Shown here in pieces: positions 23,944 through 37,000 of a stretch of DNA of 64,000 nucleotides. The stretch covers positions 496,001 to 560,000 of the forward strand of contig ML679969.1 in NCBI GenBank assembly GCA_007922225.1, read 5' to 3'. A program made the position numbers and the translations under genes. Positions within the stretch are counted from its first letter, which is position 1; the number at the start of each line of letters is the position of its first letter. The notes below the pieces were generated by a model. It saw nothing but the letters and a program-made list of their open reading frames with translations. It ran no database searches and was not told where the DNA came from. Source of the DNA: Emydura subglobosa (taxonomy: Eukaryota; Chordata; Testudines; Chelidae).

Positions 23944-24042
23944 CAGTGGTTCCCAACCGTTTTGAGTGAAAGCCCCACTAGATAACACAACGTAAAACAT
24001 GGGCCCCCCACCGGCCATAAACACGTATAACCCCTACAATGA

Positions 24043-24073
<31 letters not shown>

Positions 24074-24420
24074 CAGTTACAAAATAATCATAATAAATTA
24101 CTCTGACCTGAGTAAGAAGCTCAGCATTTCCTGGCACCCCCACCCCCACCCCCCGCCTGCGTGGCCCCGTCTCTGCCCATCCCTCATGGACTGAGCTTAC
24201 GGGAGGCGGGCTCTAGCAGGTTGGCCGGGGCTGCTCCAGGTCCCCATCGGCTGGGACTGCTCCTCTCCGGCTGTGTGCCTGGCCGGTGCGGGGCTGGGGG
24301 GCTGCTCCTCTGCTCTAGCCAGCATGGAGTGTGAGGCTGCTGCGCCTGGCGCAGAGCTCAGGGGGGCTAAATCACCTCCATATTACTGAAGCCTCATGGA
24401 CCCCCTAGAATCTTTGGATC
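23944..24420 (+). mobile_element. Non-autonomous hAT element, 3'-truncated copy
   Basis: It begins with terminal CAGTGGTTCCCAACC. It is homologous to the complete copy at 40010-40573 through the GC-rich middle (GGTTGGCCGGGGCTGCTCCA) and TTACTGAAGCCTCATGGACC. The right terminal inverted repeat is not found; similarity fades after 'aatctttgga'. It contains an expanded (AAT)n at 24042-24069. Confidence 0.7.
24042..24069. repeat. (AAT)n microsatellite
   Basis: About nine AAT units, inside the hAT copy. Confidence 0.95.
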
Positions 24421-25900
24421 AAGGATTCAGTCTCATAAGAAAGTCCTTGTAAATCTCAGTCCCAAGTGGCAATTGTTCCACCTGCTGTGGGGATTGTATA
24501 TGCACCCTGTGATGGGCATCCGTGGTCATTCATTGTGGCAATGCGCAGTCATTCATAAGGACAATGAATGATCATCAGGGGAGGGAAAGACACTCCCTGA
24601 GGATCTAGGAGACCCAGATTCAAGCCCCTCGTCCTGTGACTATGTATTTGTTGTGCAAAGTAGAACAGCTTCAATAGCAGACAATGAGAAAGCTCCAGAC
24701 CAGAACAACCTCCAGTGGCTATGGCACTCACTAAAGAGGTAGTAAAAGTAAGTTCAAATACCTTCTCCTCGCCAGAGGGGGACCTTGAACTGGTATGTCC
24801 AACCGCAAAAAGCCTGGACGTTCCATGAAAAATTTCATTTTGGATCAAAACAAAGTTTCATTTCAACCTGACCTGACATTATTTTAACTTTTCAGTTAGC
24901 CAAAAATTTCAAAAATTTCAGGTTTTGGTTCAACATGAAACAAAACTTTGTTTTTGATTTCCCAGAATTGCCAGGGAACTGAAGAATCCATTATTCCCCC
25001 AGCTCCATGGGAGCCTGCTGTGCAGGCAATTAGATAAGATGATGTGGTGCTGTTATCAAAAGCAGCCCTGTTCCAGCTCTGGCCACTGGGAAGCTACGAG
25101 TGAGTCCTGGTTCCCATTTGCCATCCATCCTTTTCACACACAAGTTTCCATTGGAACTGTCTCAGTGTCAGTAAAATGTTCATGTTCTGTCTAGTGCTGC
25201 ACAAATAGATGATTATCGTTCCTGTAACAGTCACACCATTTTGAACTCTTGGTAAGGTTCCAGACTCCGCAGCGGCTGCTAGATGGCCCTGTCAGATATC
25301 TTGTTTGCTAAGCCACGCCATGAACTAGCCCTCTGTTTTGCGCTTTGATCTTCTTAGGATGGCTCTCAGCCAGTCGAGTCTGACTCCTGGGGCCAGTTTA
25401 GCAGGGCTGCATAGAACTTTGTTGTGGGGGCAAAGATCTTCCCATTGCGATGTTCCCATTTGTAATGCAGAGATTAGCTTTTGCCTCAGCCAGAGTACAT
25501 GACACATGCCAGGCCTGAGCCCCGGGTTTAGAAGCCAGCAGATGGTCTCTCTCCTATCCCCAGGGCCAGTAGATGGGCACTGTGGCCCAGTAGATGGGCA
25601 CTTAGGTGCCTAAACCCCAGATTTAGGTGCTACTGAGATCAATAAAACACTGCTCGGCTGCTGCCTAATCCTGCAGGTGCCTAAATGTTCAGAATAAAAG
25701 CTCCCGCTGTGCCTAAGTTTCTGCCGCTGGGTGTTCACACTGCTGCCTCCCGCTAAGCACCCAGCTGCCTAAGCCCCTGCGTGAGCCACAAACTGAGAAA
25801 GGTGGATGCTCCTGGGCCCCTGTGCTCCGATAGACATGCTCAGAGCATGCCTCCTGCAGTGGGGCCCTTTAAAATCCAGAGGATGTGGTGACGCTGCCTC
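24421..25900. other. Intergenic with degraded repeats
   Basis: A SINE-like piece lies near 24600-24700 (GTAGAACAGCTTCAATAGCA, related to copies at 54.8 and 56.2 kb). An AT-rich tract of alternating AAAATTTC/GAAAC motifs lies at 24830-24960. Pieces with 'cttaggtgcctaa' at 25600-25780 are typical of reptile dispersed repeats. No exon was seen. Confidence 0.4.
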
Positions 25901-25914
25901 CTTTATAACTTGTA

Positions 25915-26530
25915 CCCAGTGCTTAGCGCACTCACCCAGGATGCATGTGAAACCTGGATGGTTGTTATGAAGCTGAATCACTTTCCCATGGGCTGTCTGA
26001 GGAAACTGATGAGGCACGACAAGGTTCCACATGCTGAGGGTCTCAGATGGGCAGGCATTCCAAGCGTCCACACGCTGTTGTTGAAATCACAGCTAAGACG
26101 GGAAGGCCGTATCACCAGAATGTCAGAGGAACAACTGTCAAAGACGATCTTTTACGGAGCGCTACAGGAGGGAAAGTGCCCAGATGAAATGTTTCAAGGA
26201 TTCTCTTAAGTTATCCTTGGGGCGTTTCAGCACTGATCCTGAGTTTCGGGAGGATCCCACTCATGATCATTCTACCTGGCGAAGCCCCATCCATACTGGA
26301 GCGACAGTCTATGAGCAGAGGAGAACTGCTGAGGCAGAGCAGAAGCACCAGCAGCATAAATCTTGCAACAGCAGCACATCTACTGTGAATCAAGCAACCC
26401 AGAGAGGTCAAAGCTCAAACTGGCCTGATCAGCCACTCACGTGCTCACAGAAACCAACCCAACCCATGATGTCACGGTCAGCTTCGAACCCGAAGGACGA
26501 ACACATAAGGCAATATGAAAGTTTTGCTTT
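25915..26530 (+). mobile_element. Non-LTR retrotransposon, C-terminal end of ORF2
   Basis: Frames read ACETWMVVMK, AEGLRWAGIPSVHTLLLKSQ, REGRITRMSEEQLSKTIFYG, ALQEGKCPDEMFQGFS and WRSPIHTGATVYEQRRTAEA. This is the conserved region that follows the reverse transcriptase in a class of vertebrate LINE proteins ('LRWAGHVVRM' type). One frameshift near 26200 separates two frames. The clade (RTE, L2 or other) is not determined. Confidence 0.75.
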
Positions 26531-26739
26531 ATAATTGTAAAAATGCCTGCTCTGAACTTGTGAACTCAGACAGGAGACGCGATTCCCTCTGCCCATCAAG
26601 GAGGACCATCAAAACTCAGTGGGCTCTTATTGTAGGATGAAATCTTTGTTGCTTGCCCCACCCACCCAGCCATGAAGAAGTTACGTGCAAGATATGCTCA
26701 TCCCATCGGTTTGAACTCTGGGGGAAGGCCATACAAAGA

Positions 26740-27150
26740 TGCTCACAAGAAGAAATAGTTTGCTGTTTGGACTCTCAAAAAGGCTGGAGCTAAGAGACAA
26801 AAGCAGAGATCCCCACGGTCAGCCTGGGTTAGCCCTAAAAGACATTCAGTGCTGACAGATCTGTCACCTTTTGGAACCATAGACTGAAACTCATATGTGC
26901 TTATATATTGCCTGCTTCAGTCTGTAAATTACTCTCTCATTTCTTTTTCCTAGTTGATAAATCCTTAGTTAGTTTACTACAGGCTTGGCTACCAGTGTTT
27001 TCTTTGGTGTGAGGTCTACGGTATAAATTAATCTGGGGAAAGTGACTGGTCTCTTGGGACAGGGAGCAACCGGAACATTTTGTGATCTTTACTTTTAGTG
27101 AGTATTTATCACTAAGTCCAGCTTGCCTGGGTGGCAAGATAGACTGGAAT
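26740..27150 (+). repeat. LTR-like dispersed repeat, copy 2
   Basis: It is homologous in blocks to 15770-16420. It contains TTGATAAATCC and a conserved CCGGAACATTTTGTGATCTT block. Edges were not defined. Confidence 0.45.
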
Positions 27151-30100
27151 GCCCAGGGGGACTGTTACAGTAATCCAGGCGTTCACATTTGTTACCGGCT
27201 TGGTGAAATCTAATCGAACATACAACCAGGTTGGGGTGTCTGTCCTGCTTTCTGACGGTCTGCTCTGAGGGTGGCATTGTTGCCAACTCTCATGGTTTTG
27301 TCATGAGTCTCATGATAGTTATTGTTCTCTCTAAAGCCACAGCTCCTGGAGTCAAATGGATATGTGATGATTTCAGCCTTCATTCTTAAAGAAAAAAATA
27401 CATTTCTAGCCCTTGTGGCTCCAGAGAAAGCTTCAAAATGTTACTCAGCGCACCCCAAAGGCTCCAAAAAGCAGAAGGCAAATAAAAAGAACCCCAGATC
27501 TATTAGTTTTACATAATCTCATGATTTTCAAATCAATCGTATGATTTTTGAACATTTGTGGTTGGCAAATACTGCTTTCCAGACTGTGACACTGGGGTCT
27601 CTTCAGACTCTGCCCATGACTGTCAAAGGGAGCTAAGCACTTGATAAGCTGGCCCTTGCTGTCCTGGGTGGACCAGTTTCTGAGGCCTAGATCATTGAGT
27701 GATGAATTACTGCACTAAAGGACGCCTACTCGGGGCCTAGTTTCTAGCTAACCTGATGCCCATCGAGCTCTGATTTGCTCTGCAGATGAACTTGCCGAAC
27801 GACGAATGCAGAGAGGCACAGATATCTCACAGCTGTTACGGTAGATGGCAGATACTGGTCAAAAACATGTTGACAATCAAGACAAGAAAAACAGCCTCCT
27901 CGCCAGCGAGCGCAGCAACCCGCAATGTCACCTGACAGGGCCGTGTGCGCCGGGTCGCTGAACCTCCCGCACCTCTTAGAGTAACAGTCAGTTTAAATTA
28001 GCAAAGCACAAAACAGCTCGCCCAATTAGGCACAATCCAAACTCTGACTCCACGGAAAAGCATTTTTTAAGTGCAGCATCTTAACCCATTCCGTGCAGCC
28101 AGCCTGGGTAATTAAGGCTTCGTGTCGCCACCAGGCTGAAAAATGGAAGTAAACAGGGAAGGAGCATTCTGGCTCCAAGAGGCCAATTAAGGGAGTTAGT
28201 AAAAGAGCGAGTCTTAGGAACAAAGGGTCTGGTCTAAGCCGAGGGCTGGTGCCAAGCCAGCGAGCAGAGGTGAGAGCTAAAAGCAGTACAAGGATCCCGC
28301 CCGTAGGGCATGGCTAGCTGCGGACTTCTACAGCTCCACCACAGCGCTCCGCGGCCTTCCCTTCTCCCACTATTGCCAGCTCCCCTGCAGCTCCCACCAG
28401 CCCCACCGCTTCCCGCTGTCCTTCGCTTCCTGTCCTGCCTGAACAAATCCAGATTCCAGCACCACATCCTCCCTCTGCCTGCAACGTCTGCTCCAACCTG
28501 GTGCTGCCTCCGTCTCCATCCTCTCTGCCACTGCCACCCTTCCCTGTCACCACCTCCACCTCCCTATGCCCTCCCACTACATGCTCAGACTTCTTCCCAC
28601 TCTGTCCCGCTCCCTTACTCTGCCCCAAATTGTTCCCATGTGCGCAGCTCCACTCACCCCAAATTGGGTTTATCTGAATGCTTACTCTAGCAAGATCTTT
28701 CCCAAACCCTCCCCCTGCTATGTTCTCCCCATACACTGGCCTGGTGTAATCATCCCAAACGCCTCCTCCTCATGATCTCACCCTAAAGCCTGGTACCCCC
28801 TTGAAGTGCACCCCAAAACCCATCCACCATGTGCTCCCACTAAACCACTCCCAGTTCTGACATTGTGCACAAGAAGTTATTATTATGATATTCCCGAGAG
28901 AGGTGAAAAAACACGGGTAGTAGACAAGAACCTCTGGACGCGTCTGTGGCCAGCATCAAACAGCAAGGGCCTAAAAAACAGAGTGATGCCATTTTCACCA
29001 TGCCTTATTACGATACAACTGGCAAAATGCGAATCACCGTGTAATTTGTTCTGCAGGCATTAAAAACTAGCAGGCAGTTCTGAAACTTATTCAGCACCAC
29101 AGGAAGTGTATTGCAGGGCCCAACTCTCATGAACTCCAGTTCCATGTCTTAGCCAAAGGGCAGTCCTGTAGAACAAGCACAGCTGATCATGTCACTAGAG
29201 ACTGCACCATTCAGCTGTGTGTGTCACGGGGCTTTGTAGAAGTATCCCACGCTTACTGACAGTATCGTCAGGAGGACAAAAACACGTGACTTCATTTTTC
29301 TGGAAAGTAGCCTGGTTAAGTAAATGTGACTTCCCAGGTGTGGTAAAGCCCTGGGGTGAGCTCTGCCAGTAGGGATATTGTGCTGGCTCTCAGAGCCTGT
29401 TATCTCATCTGTAAAATGGGGGCTTGATTCCCTAGTCCTTGCTCAGTAACACGGGCTGTGAGCAATTAACACCAACCTCTTGGACAGGTGAGATTTCAGC
29501 TGATGGTCCCCAGACAATCCCTTTGCGCCACGCTGAGCTACACAGCATTACTTCAGCATTCTGCAAGTCAGCTCTGTGCCAGCCTGCAGTGATGTCTGCA
29601 GTACCTGTCTAGGTGTATTTACTTTCTTCTCTCATTTTGTGATTTCCCCTCCAGTTCTGTGAAACAGCTAATCAAATATCTCTGACTAGAACTGGACGTC
29701 TGAGCTACCAGCTGGGTCACATAGGCACAGAACTCCCACTGCTTTTCACTGAGGCTTAAGACTCGTCTACATGATCAGTTAGTGGGTGGCAAGCTGGGGT
29801 GTGAACCTACAGTCATTAGTCTGCCATGCACTGTTGGTGTGGAGCCTGCTAGCAGGCATTAAAAGTTTCCTAGTATGCACCAACCACTCTCTTTTCAAAG
29901 TGGAGTAGATCAAGCCCTTAGGCTTCCAATTTGAAAATAGGATTTAGGCCTAGCAACGCCTAAATACCTTTAAAAATCTCCACCTTTCTGCCTTCGAGAG
30001 AGATCGGACTGTGACCTGGGGAGAGCTAGGAGCGGGTTACTAATTGGGAAGAATGTCTAGGTTGCAATCGTCTTCCTTAAACCACGCTCCAGGATTTGCA

Positions 30101-33060
30101 AATCGCCTCCGAGGTAGGAAGCCTGGTTACAATAGCGCTCTGTGGGTTTGTATAAAAGGAGACGTAGATTTTAAAGAGTAAAAGAGAGACAAGAATTTAG
30201 AAAGATGGCGAAGACCAAAAATATTTTAATAACCTCGGAGCTGTGATTTTTAGTATAAACAATCAAAAGACATTTGAAATTCAAAACTGTATAATTCCCC
30301 TCGAGTGAATTTTGGAGCATAGAAAAGTTAATACAAGTTTAAATTAAAAGAATACAAACATTCTTATACATAGTGCTGTGCTCTTTGTATAAAAAGATCT
30401 TTTAGAAAATGTATCACAGGTTTCTTTTTAAATCCTTGCTATGGTAGTTTCACTTAAATTTTTTGGACTTTTTTGGAGGAAACACAATAAGCTGAGTTCA
30501 AACAAACAACCACTGCTCTCCCCTGACGGGTGAAGACAGACTATAAACACTGTTCTCCCCTGATGGGTGAAGAAGACATTTTTACATTGGGTCTGAAATT
30601 TAAGAGAGAGAGAGGGCTGTTAGTGCTGAGTTACATTAAAAAAAACAGCAAACAGGGCGGAAAAATTATATGTCACGTCTACCTTCCCTACTGATGTTCA
30701 GTGCACCCACCCACCCAGATGTCAGCAAAACACTGAGAGCCTGACGAAATTCCACTTGAAAAATTAGTTTGAATTTGGCATAAATTAAAAGAAAAAACAC
30801 TTGTGTGGACTAAAAACTGTCTGCACACCAAGGAGAATGAGAATTTAGTGATTTGAGGGGATGTGCCAAGAGGCTATGAGGACTGATGTTATAACCAGTC
30901 ATATTTAAACAACTTCACACGATGATCTGGAGAAGGGTTTAAACATTCATTTGATTTGCAGATGCTGCTAAACTGGGAGAGTTTGTGAACTGTGTAAACA
31001 GAAATAACCCCAAGGGACCTACAGAGATTAGCAAGATGGGCAGGAAGTGACAATAGAAAATGCCACTTAGAAAAATGCAAGGTAGACATCTGGGGGAGAA
31101 TAAATCAAAGTATTCAATGGGAGCCAGTTGGCTTCCCTAGCACAAGGAGTCACTAGCTATCTTTAACTTAGGGCCAGATTTCTAAAGATGTTTAGGCACC
31201 TAAAGATGTAGATAGCATCTTGGAAATCCCACTGGACACCCACCGATTTCAATAGCACTATTCCCAAGAGCCTGTTCTATCCAGTGTGAGCAGGGTTCCA
31301 GACCTGGGCTCTAAGTCAGTATCTCACAAGCTGTTGTCAAAAAAACGAACAGACTGAGATACCTTAACAGCATTTTAAAAAAAGGTTTCTTGTCTGTCTA
31401 TTTAACACAGCAATTCTTGTATTTTTCAGGTGACCTGTCCTCAAAGATCAAGTCTTACTTTTCTGGAGAATTAGATATAGTTTTTTTAAAAAATATTGTT
31501 ATGCTGTTTCTTTAGTGAGTAAGAATCAGTATGAAATTGACACTCTTATGTGACCAATTTGAAAGTGATCAATATATTTCTAACTAGGCAGAAAACTGAA
31601 TTTTTCCAAGGGCTGGCATCAAAGTGTGTATTTCCAGGGGCTAAGCATATTACTGTATTAACTGTTAAGTGCATTAACACCCTTGACAGTCATTGACAGA
31701 GTCCATGTTGCAATTTAACCCTAAACATTTATCTACTTTAGGACATTTTCAATATTACTCTGTTGTTAGACAACACAGTACAGCTAAAATATGGAGTGTT
31801 ACATATGCACAGACTGTAGTATATAGTAGTATAAGAGGCTGCAGGAGTATCTATGGTTGCAGAAAAGGATATAATATTGTATTTGCAAAATAGCACTTGA
31901 TGTGATTAATGACTGTATTGATGTATATGCACTAGGCAACTGAGTTAAGGTCGCATAGCAATTGGCACTTCCTCACTCAACCTTAATGACATTCTCCTAA
32001 CATCGGTCCATCTCCAGGACTTTAAAGTTGCACTCCCAAAACTCCTATAAGAAACTTGTGTTTGTTCTATAATCCTGAGCTGTTTGGCTGGATGCCTCCT
32101 GAATGCTGATGCTTTTCTCTGAAGCTACCAGAATCCAGCTGGCTTGACCGAGGTCTGCCAGCTGCTGAGAACACTTATTCGATATTCCTTCTCATGCTCC
32201 TTGCATAGCTGGGGTGTGCAAGGATGTTGGGAGAGGGGGCACTGCCTGAAGAGCTACGGGGAGCATTGGGGCTTTTTGCAGAAGGGGACTGCTCAGCTGA
32301 GTTCCTCACCAGTGCTGTTGTATCAGAATTCAGGAACTACAACAGTCAGTCTCCTTTTCCATCAGTAGCTCCCAAAGTGCTCAAAGCCAGTCAGCAATGA
32401 TACACTTCAAAGCCCACAGGAGACTTTACAGCCACTTCACTCATCAGGTTCCTAAGCTCTGCTCCCGTGGAGTTTAGGAGAACCTCAACTCATCCTCCTT
32501 CTGAGCTAGTTTTGCCAGGCCCTGGTTTTGGAACAGTGTGAAATGTTGTCCCGCTTGGTTTGGAGCAATCACTGGACTAAGATGTTTAGGGCCAGATTTC
32601 AGAAGCGTTCCAGTGCTCTCCTTCGGATTCTCCACTGTTCATGGGGAGCTGTTGAGTACAAACCCCTTTTGAAAGTCTGACCTGGAACATGTGGCTAAGT
32701 TGGCTGCACCTTTCCTACGATCTGCACTTAGCAAAAAGAAAACAAAATCTATCGCATATGCTCAGAACCCAGTTTTCAAATGCTCAGAACTTGCCAAATC
32801 AAAACCTTTTCCTCCCTAGCAGGGCCAGACACTCCTGCTCTATGAGGGCTGTCAAATCTCAGCCAGGTCAGCTGTAAGACTAAAAAAAAAAAATAGTTTG
32901 TCCATCATTGATGTGGATTTTTTCTAATTCTTTTGGTGCTCAGACTTGCAAAAAACTTGTTTGGGGCATAAACCAAAACAGCAGAATTTCAGTCTGAAAG
33001 GTGAAAGCTTCAGAAACACAGGTGCCTTTTGTCACAGCTGCTCTGCCTCTAATGCCTGTG
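27151..33060. other. Intergenic, 3' flank of claudin-19
   Basis: No exon was recognised. It contains a C-rich stretch (28320-28700), a short MIR-like piece (CATCTGTAAAATGGGGG near 29405) and a fragment of a hAT-type family near 29760 (ACTCGTCTACATG). The part from 30150 to 31700 is AT-rich. A dispersed repeat piece lies near 31165-31260 (TTTAGGCACCTAAAGATG). Confidence 0.4.
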
Positions 33061-33064
33061 TATA

Positions 33065-33475
33065 ATCAGTGGTAAACTCTCTCCTGAAATACTGTGTTCA
33101 GGTTCAGCCAGTCCATCTCAAAGACAGAGCAGAAAAAGAAAAAGGCCACAGAAGAGCAACAAAGCCTTCAGAGGTCTGCAAGGATTAGGAGGTAAATAAG
33201 AGGTGACGTGGTAAAAATATCTCGAGTGATGAATGGCCCAGAGAAGATCAGTCAGAGCCTCCTATTTATCCTCTGAAACACAATACAACAAAATTTAAAC
33301 TAAGAAGAAAGACTTGTTTTTACACAACACAAAACCAACCTGTGGGACTCAATGCCACAAGCTTTCATGGAGATTGAGAACGTATTAGACATTTATATCG
33401 ATAATAGCTGCATTTACACTAGTTACAATAAAAGTGTATAAGGCATGAATCAACCCGTGTCTGCCAGGAATTAGA
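33065..33475 (+). mobile_element. CR1 LINE 3' part
   Basis: The pattern 'actgtgttcaggttcagcc', AGAAAAAGAAAAAGGCCACA, GGTAAATAAGAGGTGACG and then AAACTAAGAAGAAAGACTTG matches a diverged CR1 end, just beyond the 3' end of the claudin-19 coding region. Confidence 0.6.
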
Positions 33476-33890
33476 AAAAACTTCCCCTGTGAGGAATGAT
33501 GGTTCTGGCCCTTCCCCTGCAGCACCTACGACTTGCCACTGTCACAAACAGGACACTGGACTGCGTGCGCCAGCCTGGCCATCCTTAGGTTTCAGCGTTC
33601 AAACTCTTTGGCCAGCCAACAAGGCAGAGGCCACTCACTGCTGGAAGGGTGATAATCCTGGCCGCGAGGCCAGCATAGACTGAACTAGCAGGGGAAAAAC
33701 CTGGCAATGGCTGAAGCAAGAGCTATGTAAATGTGAACATTTCAGATGCTTCTGCTGGAAGAGTTCACTGGCAGGCCCTCCAAGTCTGCACGAGCAGCAC
33801 TGGAGAAGGATCCAGTGTCTCTGCTGCACTGACGGAGTGGTTGGGAACACCACGAAGGGAAACGTTCGACAGTGGGTGGGAAGGTGGGGG

Positions 33891-34047
33891 TCAGACGTAC
33901 TCCCTAGCTGTTGAAGGCTGTGACTGCCTATAGTACTGCTGTTCTCTCCTCTCCTCCGTGGGGCAGGAGCAGCACAAGAAGGAACCTCCCAGCATGGTCA
34001 GGCTGGCAGCTGCCCAGCCGACAAACAAGGCAGAACCAAATTCATAC
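33891..34047 (-). CDS. CLDN19: CLDN19 exon 4 (fourth membrane segment and tail)
   Basis: The acceptor is TCACTCTAG. The first G completes the Arg of NAR, followed by [20 protein letters not shown] and a tail ending STAREYV and TGA. Only one C-terminus is visible here; the longer human tail variant would need another splice form. Confidence 0.93.
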
Positions 34048-37000
34048 CTAGAGTGAGAGAGACAAGAAACAAGGGAAACAAGGTGGAACAGGAGGGCATG
34101 GTGCTCTGCCCCTCTGCCGGAGGCATGGTGCTCTGCCCCTCTGCCGGGGGCTGGGAGGGAAAGGGACCCCTTGCCCACCCAGAGGCACATTCCCCAACAC
34201 ACGAGTGAGCGCCCAGGCATTCACCCAGAGGCCCCACATAGGTGCATATGTGAAACATGGCCCACTGTCTATACTGGGAGAAACGCTTTCATCCCTTAAG
34301 GCTGATGTTGCCATGATCAGCATTGGGGCATTAGAGAGAGGAAGACGGGCCAGACAGGTTACAGAACCAGCACTCAGAGGGAACACACTGGATCTCTGGT
34401 GGACTGATTTCAATAATGTCTGGAAGTGGGGGAGGGAACTGGTCTCATTCAACATTAGCATACACCCCAAATCCATAGCAACTTGAGCAGGAAGAGACCC
34501 TCCTGGTCCCATGCTGTACGGCTCCCCAGGCAGGGTTGATGTTGACAGGAAGGAACCCTGTAGAACAGGGAGCTTGTATGGCAAAGTGATGGAGTCTCTG
34601 GGAGAATGTATGGAGAAATACAGGGGCGGGACTGGCACTGCTAACAGAGAGGGTAGAGTCATGTGAACCAGGCGCTGGCTCTGGCAGGAGAGGGCAGGGC
34701 AAGGCAGCGATAAGGCGGTATGAACTGTTTCTTTAAATCTGCATCAGGAGCTAGGGAGCAGTGGAGTTGGGGCAAAGGGGCACCAGATGGCATCAAGTGC
34801 AGGAGCACCACGCTGTGAACACCATGCCCGTTGCTGGGTACCTTTGTCACAATGCCACCAATGAGCTAAAGCACAAGGAAAACGGCTTCCACCTAGAACA
34901 GCCCATTTACCAAGAGGATCTTACCTGGCATTAACTGGTGTGTTGGGGTTGAAGAATTCATAGGTCACCTGTGTTGCATACCATGAAACAGCTGTTAACG
35001 TGCACAGACCTGGGAATATACAACAAGAACCAAAGTCATCAGCTCCGGCAAGTCTCTCGGGGATGTTTTCCCATCATCCACCTTACAATTTAATATAGTC
35101 ATTCACTTTTAAAAGCTCTTTGAGCCCTTTAATATTCTATTCTTCATATCCTCTGTGGCTAATGAGCGCTATGGTAACAGCAAATTGGACTCTAATGGCT
35201 CGTCTATGAACAAACATGACCCAAAATGACAACACTGGTTTCATTCACACCTTTTGTTGTTTTGGTGAAAGCTGGTATCACCGTAACATATGTAATATGA
35301 AGGAACTTTCCAATAAATGGCTAAAACTGTCCCCAGGTTACTTAGAAACAATGAAGCAGATTCTAAGAGGCAGCTAACCAGACAGGAGTAACAGGTAGTT
35401 AATGTGACAGGGCTAAAACATGCTTTCAATTTACATATGTGAATAATGGGGCTGAAGTCAGCTGAGTTATTCCATGTGGAACTGGGATCAGATTTTGGAC
35501 CACCATTTTTAAGAGACAAGATCCTTTTGAAGCAAGAATAAATATAAGGTGCAAAACTGCCAAATTAGTTCACTTTCCTATTGCAAAATAGCTCTAAAGA
35601 AAGAGGATCCCAGACCAGAAGAAGGTGGTTTGTCCCACATGTTCTTAGGGACAGCTTTATAAACATGGGAAAGTTGTGAATCTTTTCCAGACTGATTCAG
35701 AGCAAGACTGAGCACAGATTTGTACACTGCAGGCATGGCAGCACATTCATCCTGAGAACACATGGCCCTTTGCTGAAATTATTAATGGGGAATCATCAAG
35801 TAGAAGAGACATTTCTAGTGGGGTCCCACTGGGACCCATTCTTTGCCCAATGTTATTCACTATTTTTATCAATGATCTGGAAGAAAAATGAGGTGTGCAG
35901 ATGACACAAAGATGGGTGGGTTGGTAAATAATGACAAGGAAGGGTCATTGACACGGACCAATCTGATTGCTTGGAAAACTGGGTGCAATTAAAACATCAT
36001 GTAATACAGGCAAATTTTAAGGAAAAATCACACATCTAGGAAACAATGTGGGGCACACTTTTCTGGTTGGGGGATTGTGACCTAGAAAGCAGTGACGCAA
36101 AGTGGGTCATGGTGGGTAGCTGGAGCTAGAAGGGCTAACATGATCCTTGGATGTATAAACAAGAGAACAGAGCATGAGTAGGAGGAGTTATTTATTATCA
36201 CTGTATATGGCAGTAGAGAGACCATTAATGGACATTGTGTCTAGTTCTGGTATCCTGTTGTGATGACTGGGCCTTCACATTTACCCTAATTGTGAGTTCA
36301 CCTGTAAGAAGTGAGTGTGGGTTCATCAGATGTCACCATGACCTGTAACAATGAATGTTAACGTGGAAAAGTAGGTCAAGTTATTGACAATAAAGAATGT
36401 TATGAACAAGTGCAAGAAAACCAGACAGAGACTGAATTAGTCCAAACAGACCAAACAAGAAAATCTGGGTCTGAAAAATAATGAATCAAAATTGGTGTGT
36501 CAGAAACACACATTATTTTGTGGACAAAATAATGAGGGGATGGGCTATCCCACCCATCACTCCCATTTCGCCATGGTACTAAGCAGGCTGAGGTCTCTGT
36601 TTACCAAACCCCAAACCTTGTTAGACAGTGAGTGGGTTATGTTAACATCATTGGGCCTCTATATTCCATCTAAATTAATACAACAATCCACACTTCAAAA
36701 AGGATGTTGAAAACCTGGAAAGGGTTGAGAAAAGAGTACAACAATGATTTGAGGTCTGGAAAACCTGCCTTACAGTGAAAGGCTAATGGAGTTCAATCTA
36801 TTTAGCTTACCAAAGAGTTGGTTAAGAGGCAACTTGATAATGGTCTATTAGTACCTGAAAAGGGAGAAAGTTTCTGAAAACAGAAGGCTCTTAATCTAGC
36901 AAAGGAAGAGCAAGATCCAGCTGATGAAAGCTGGTTATAAAAATTCATAATGGAAATAAGATAATTTTGTTTACTGTGAGGATGGTTAGCCATTGGAACA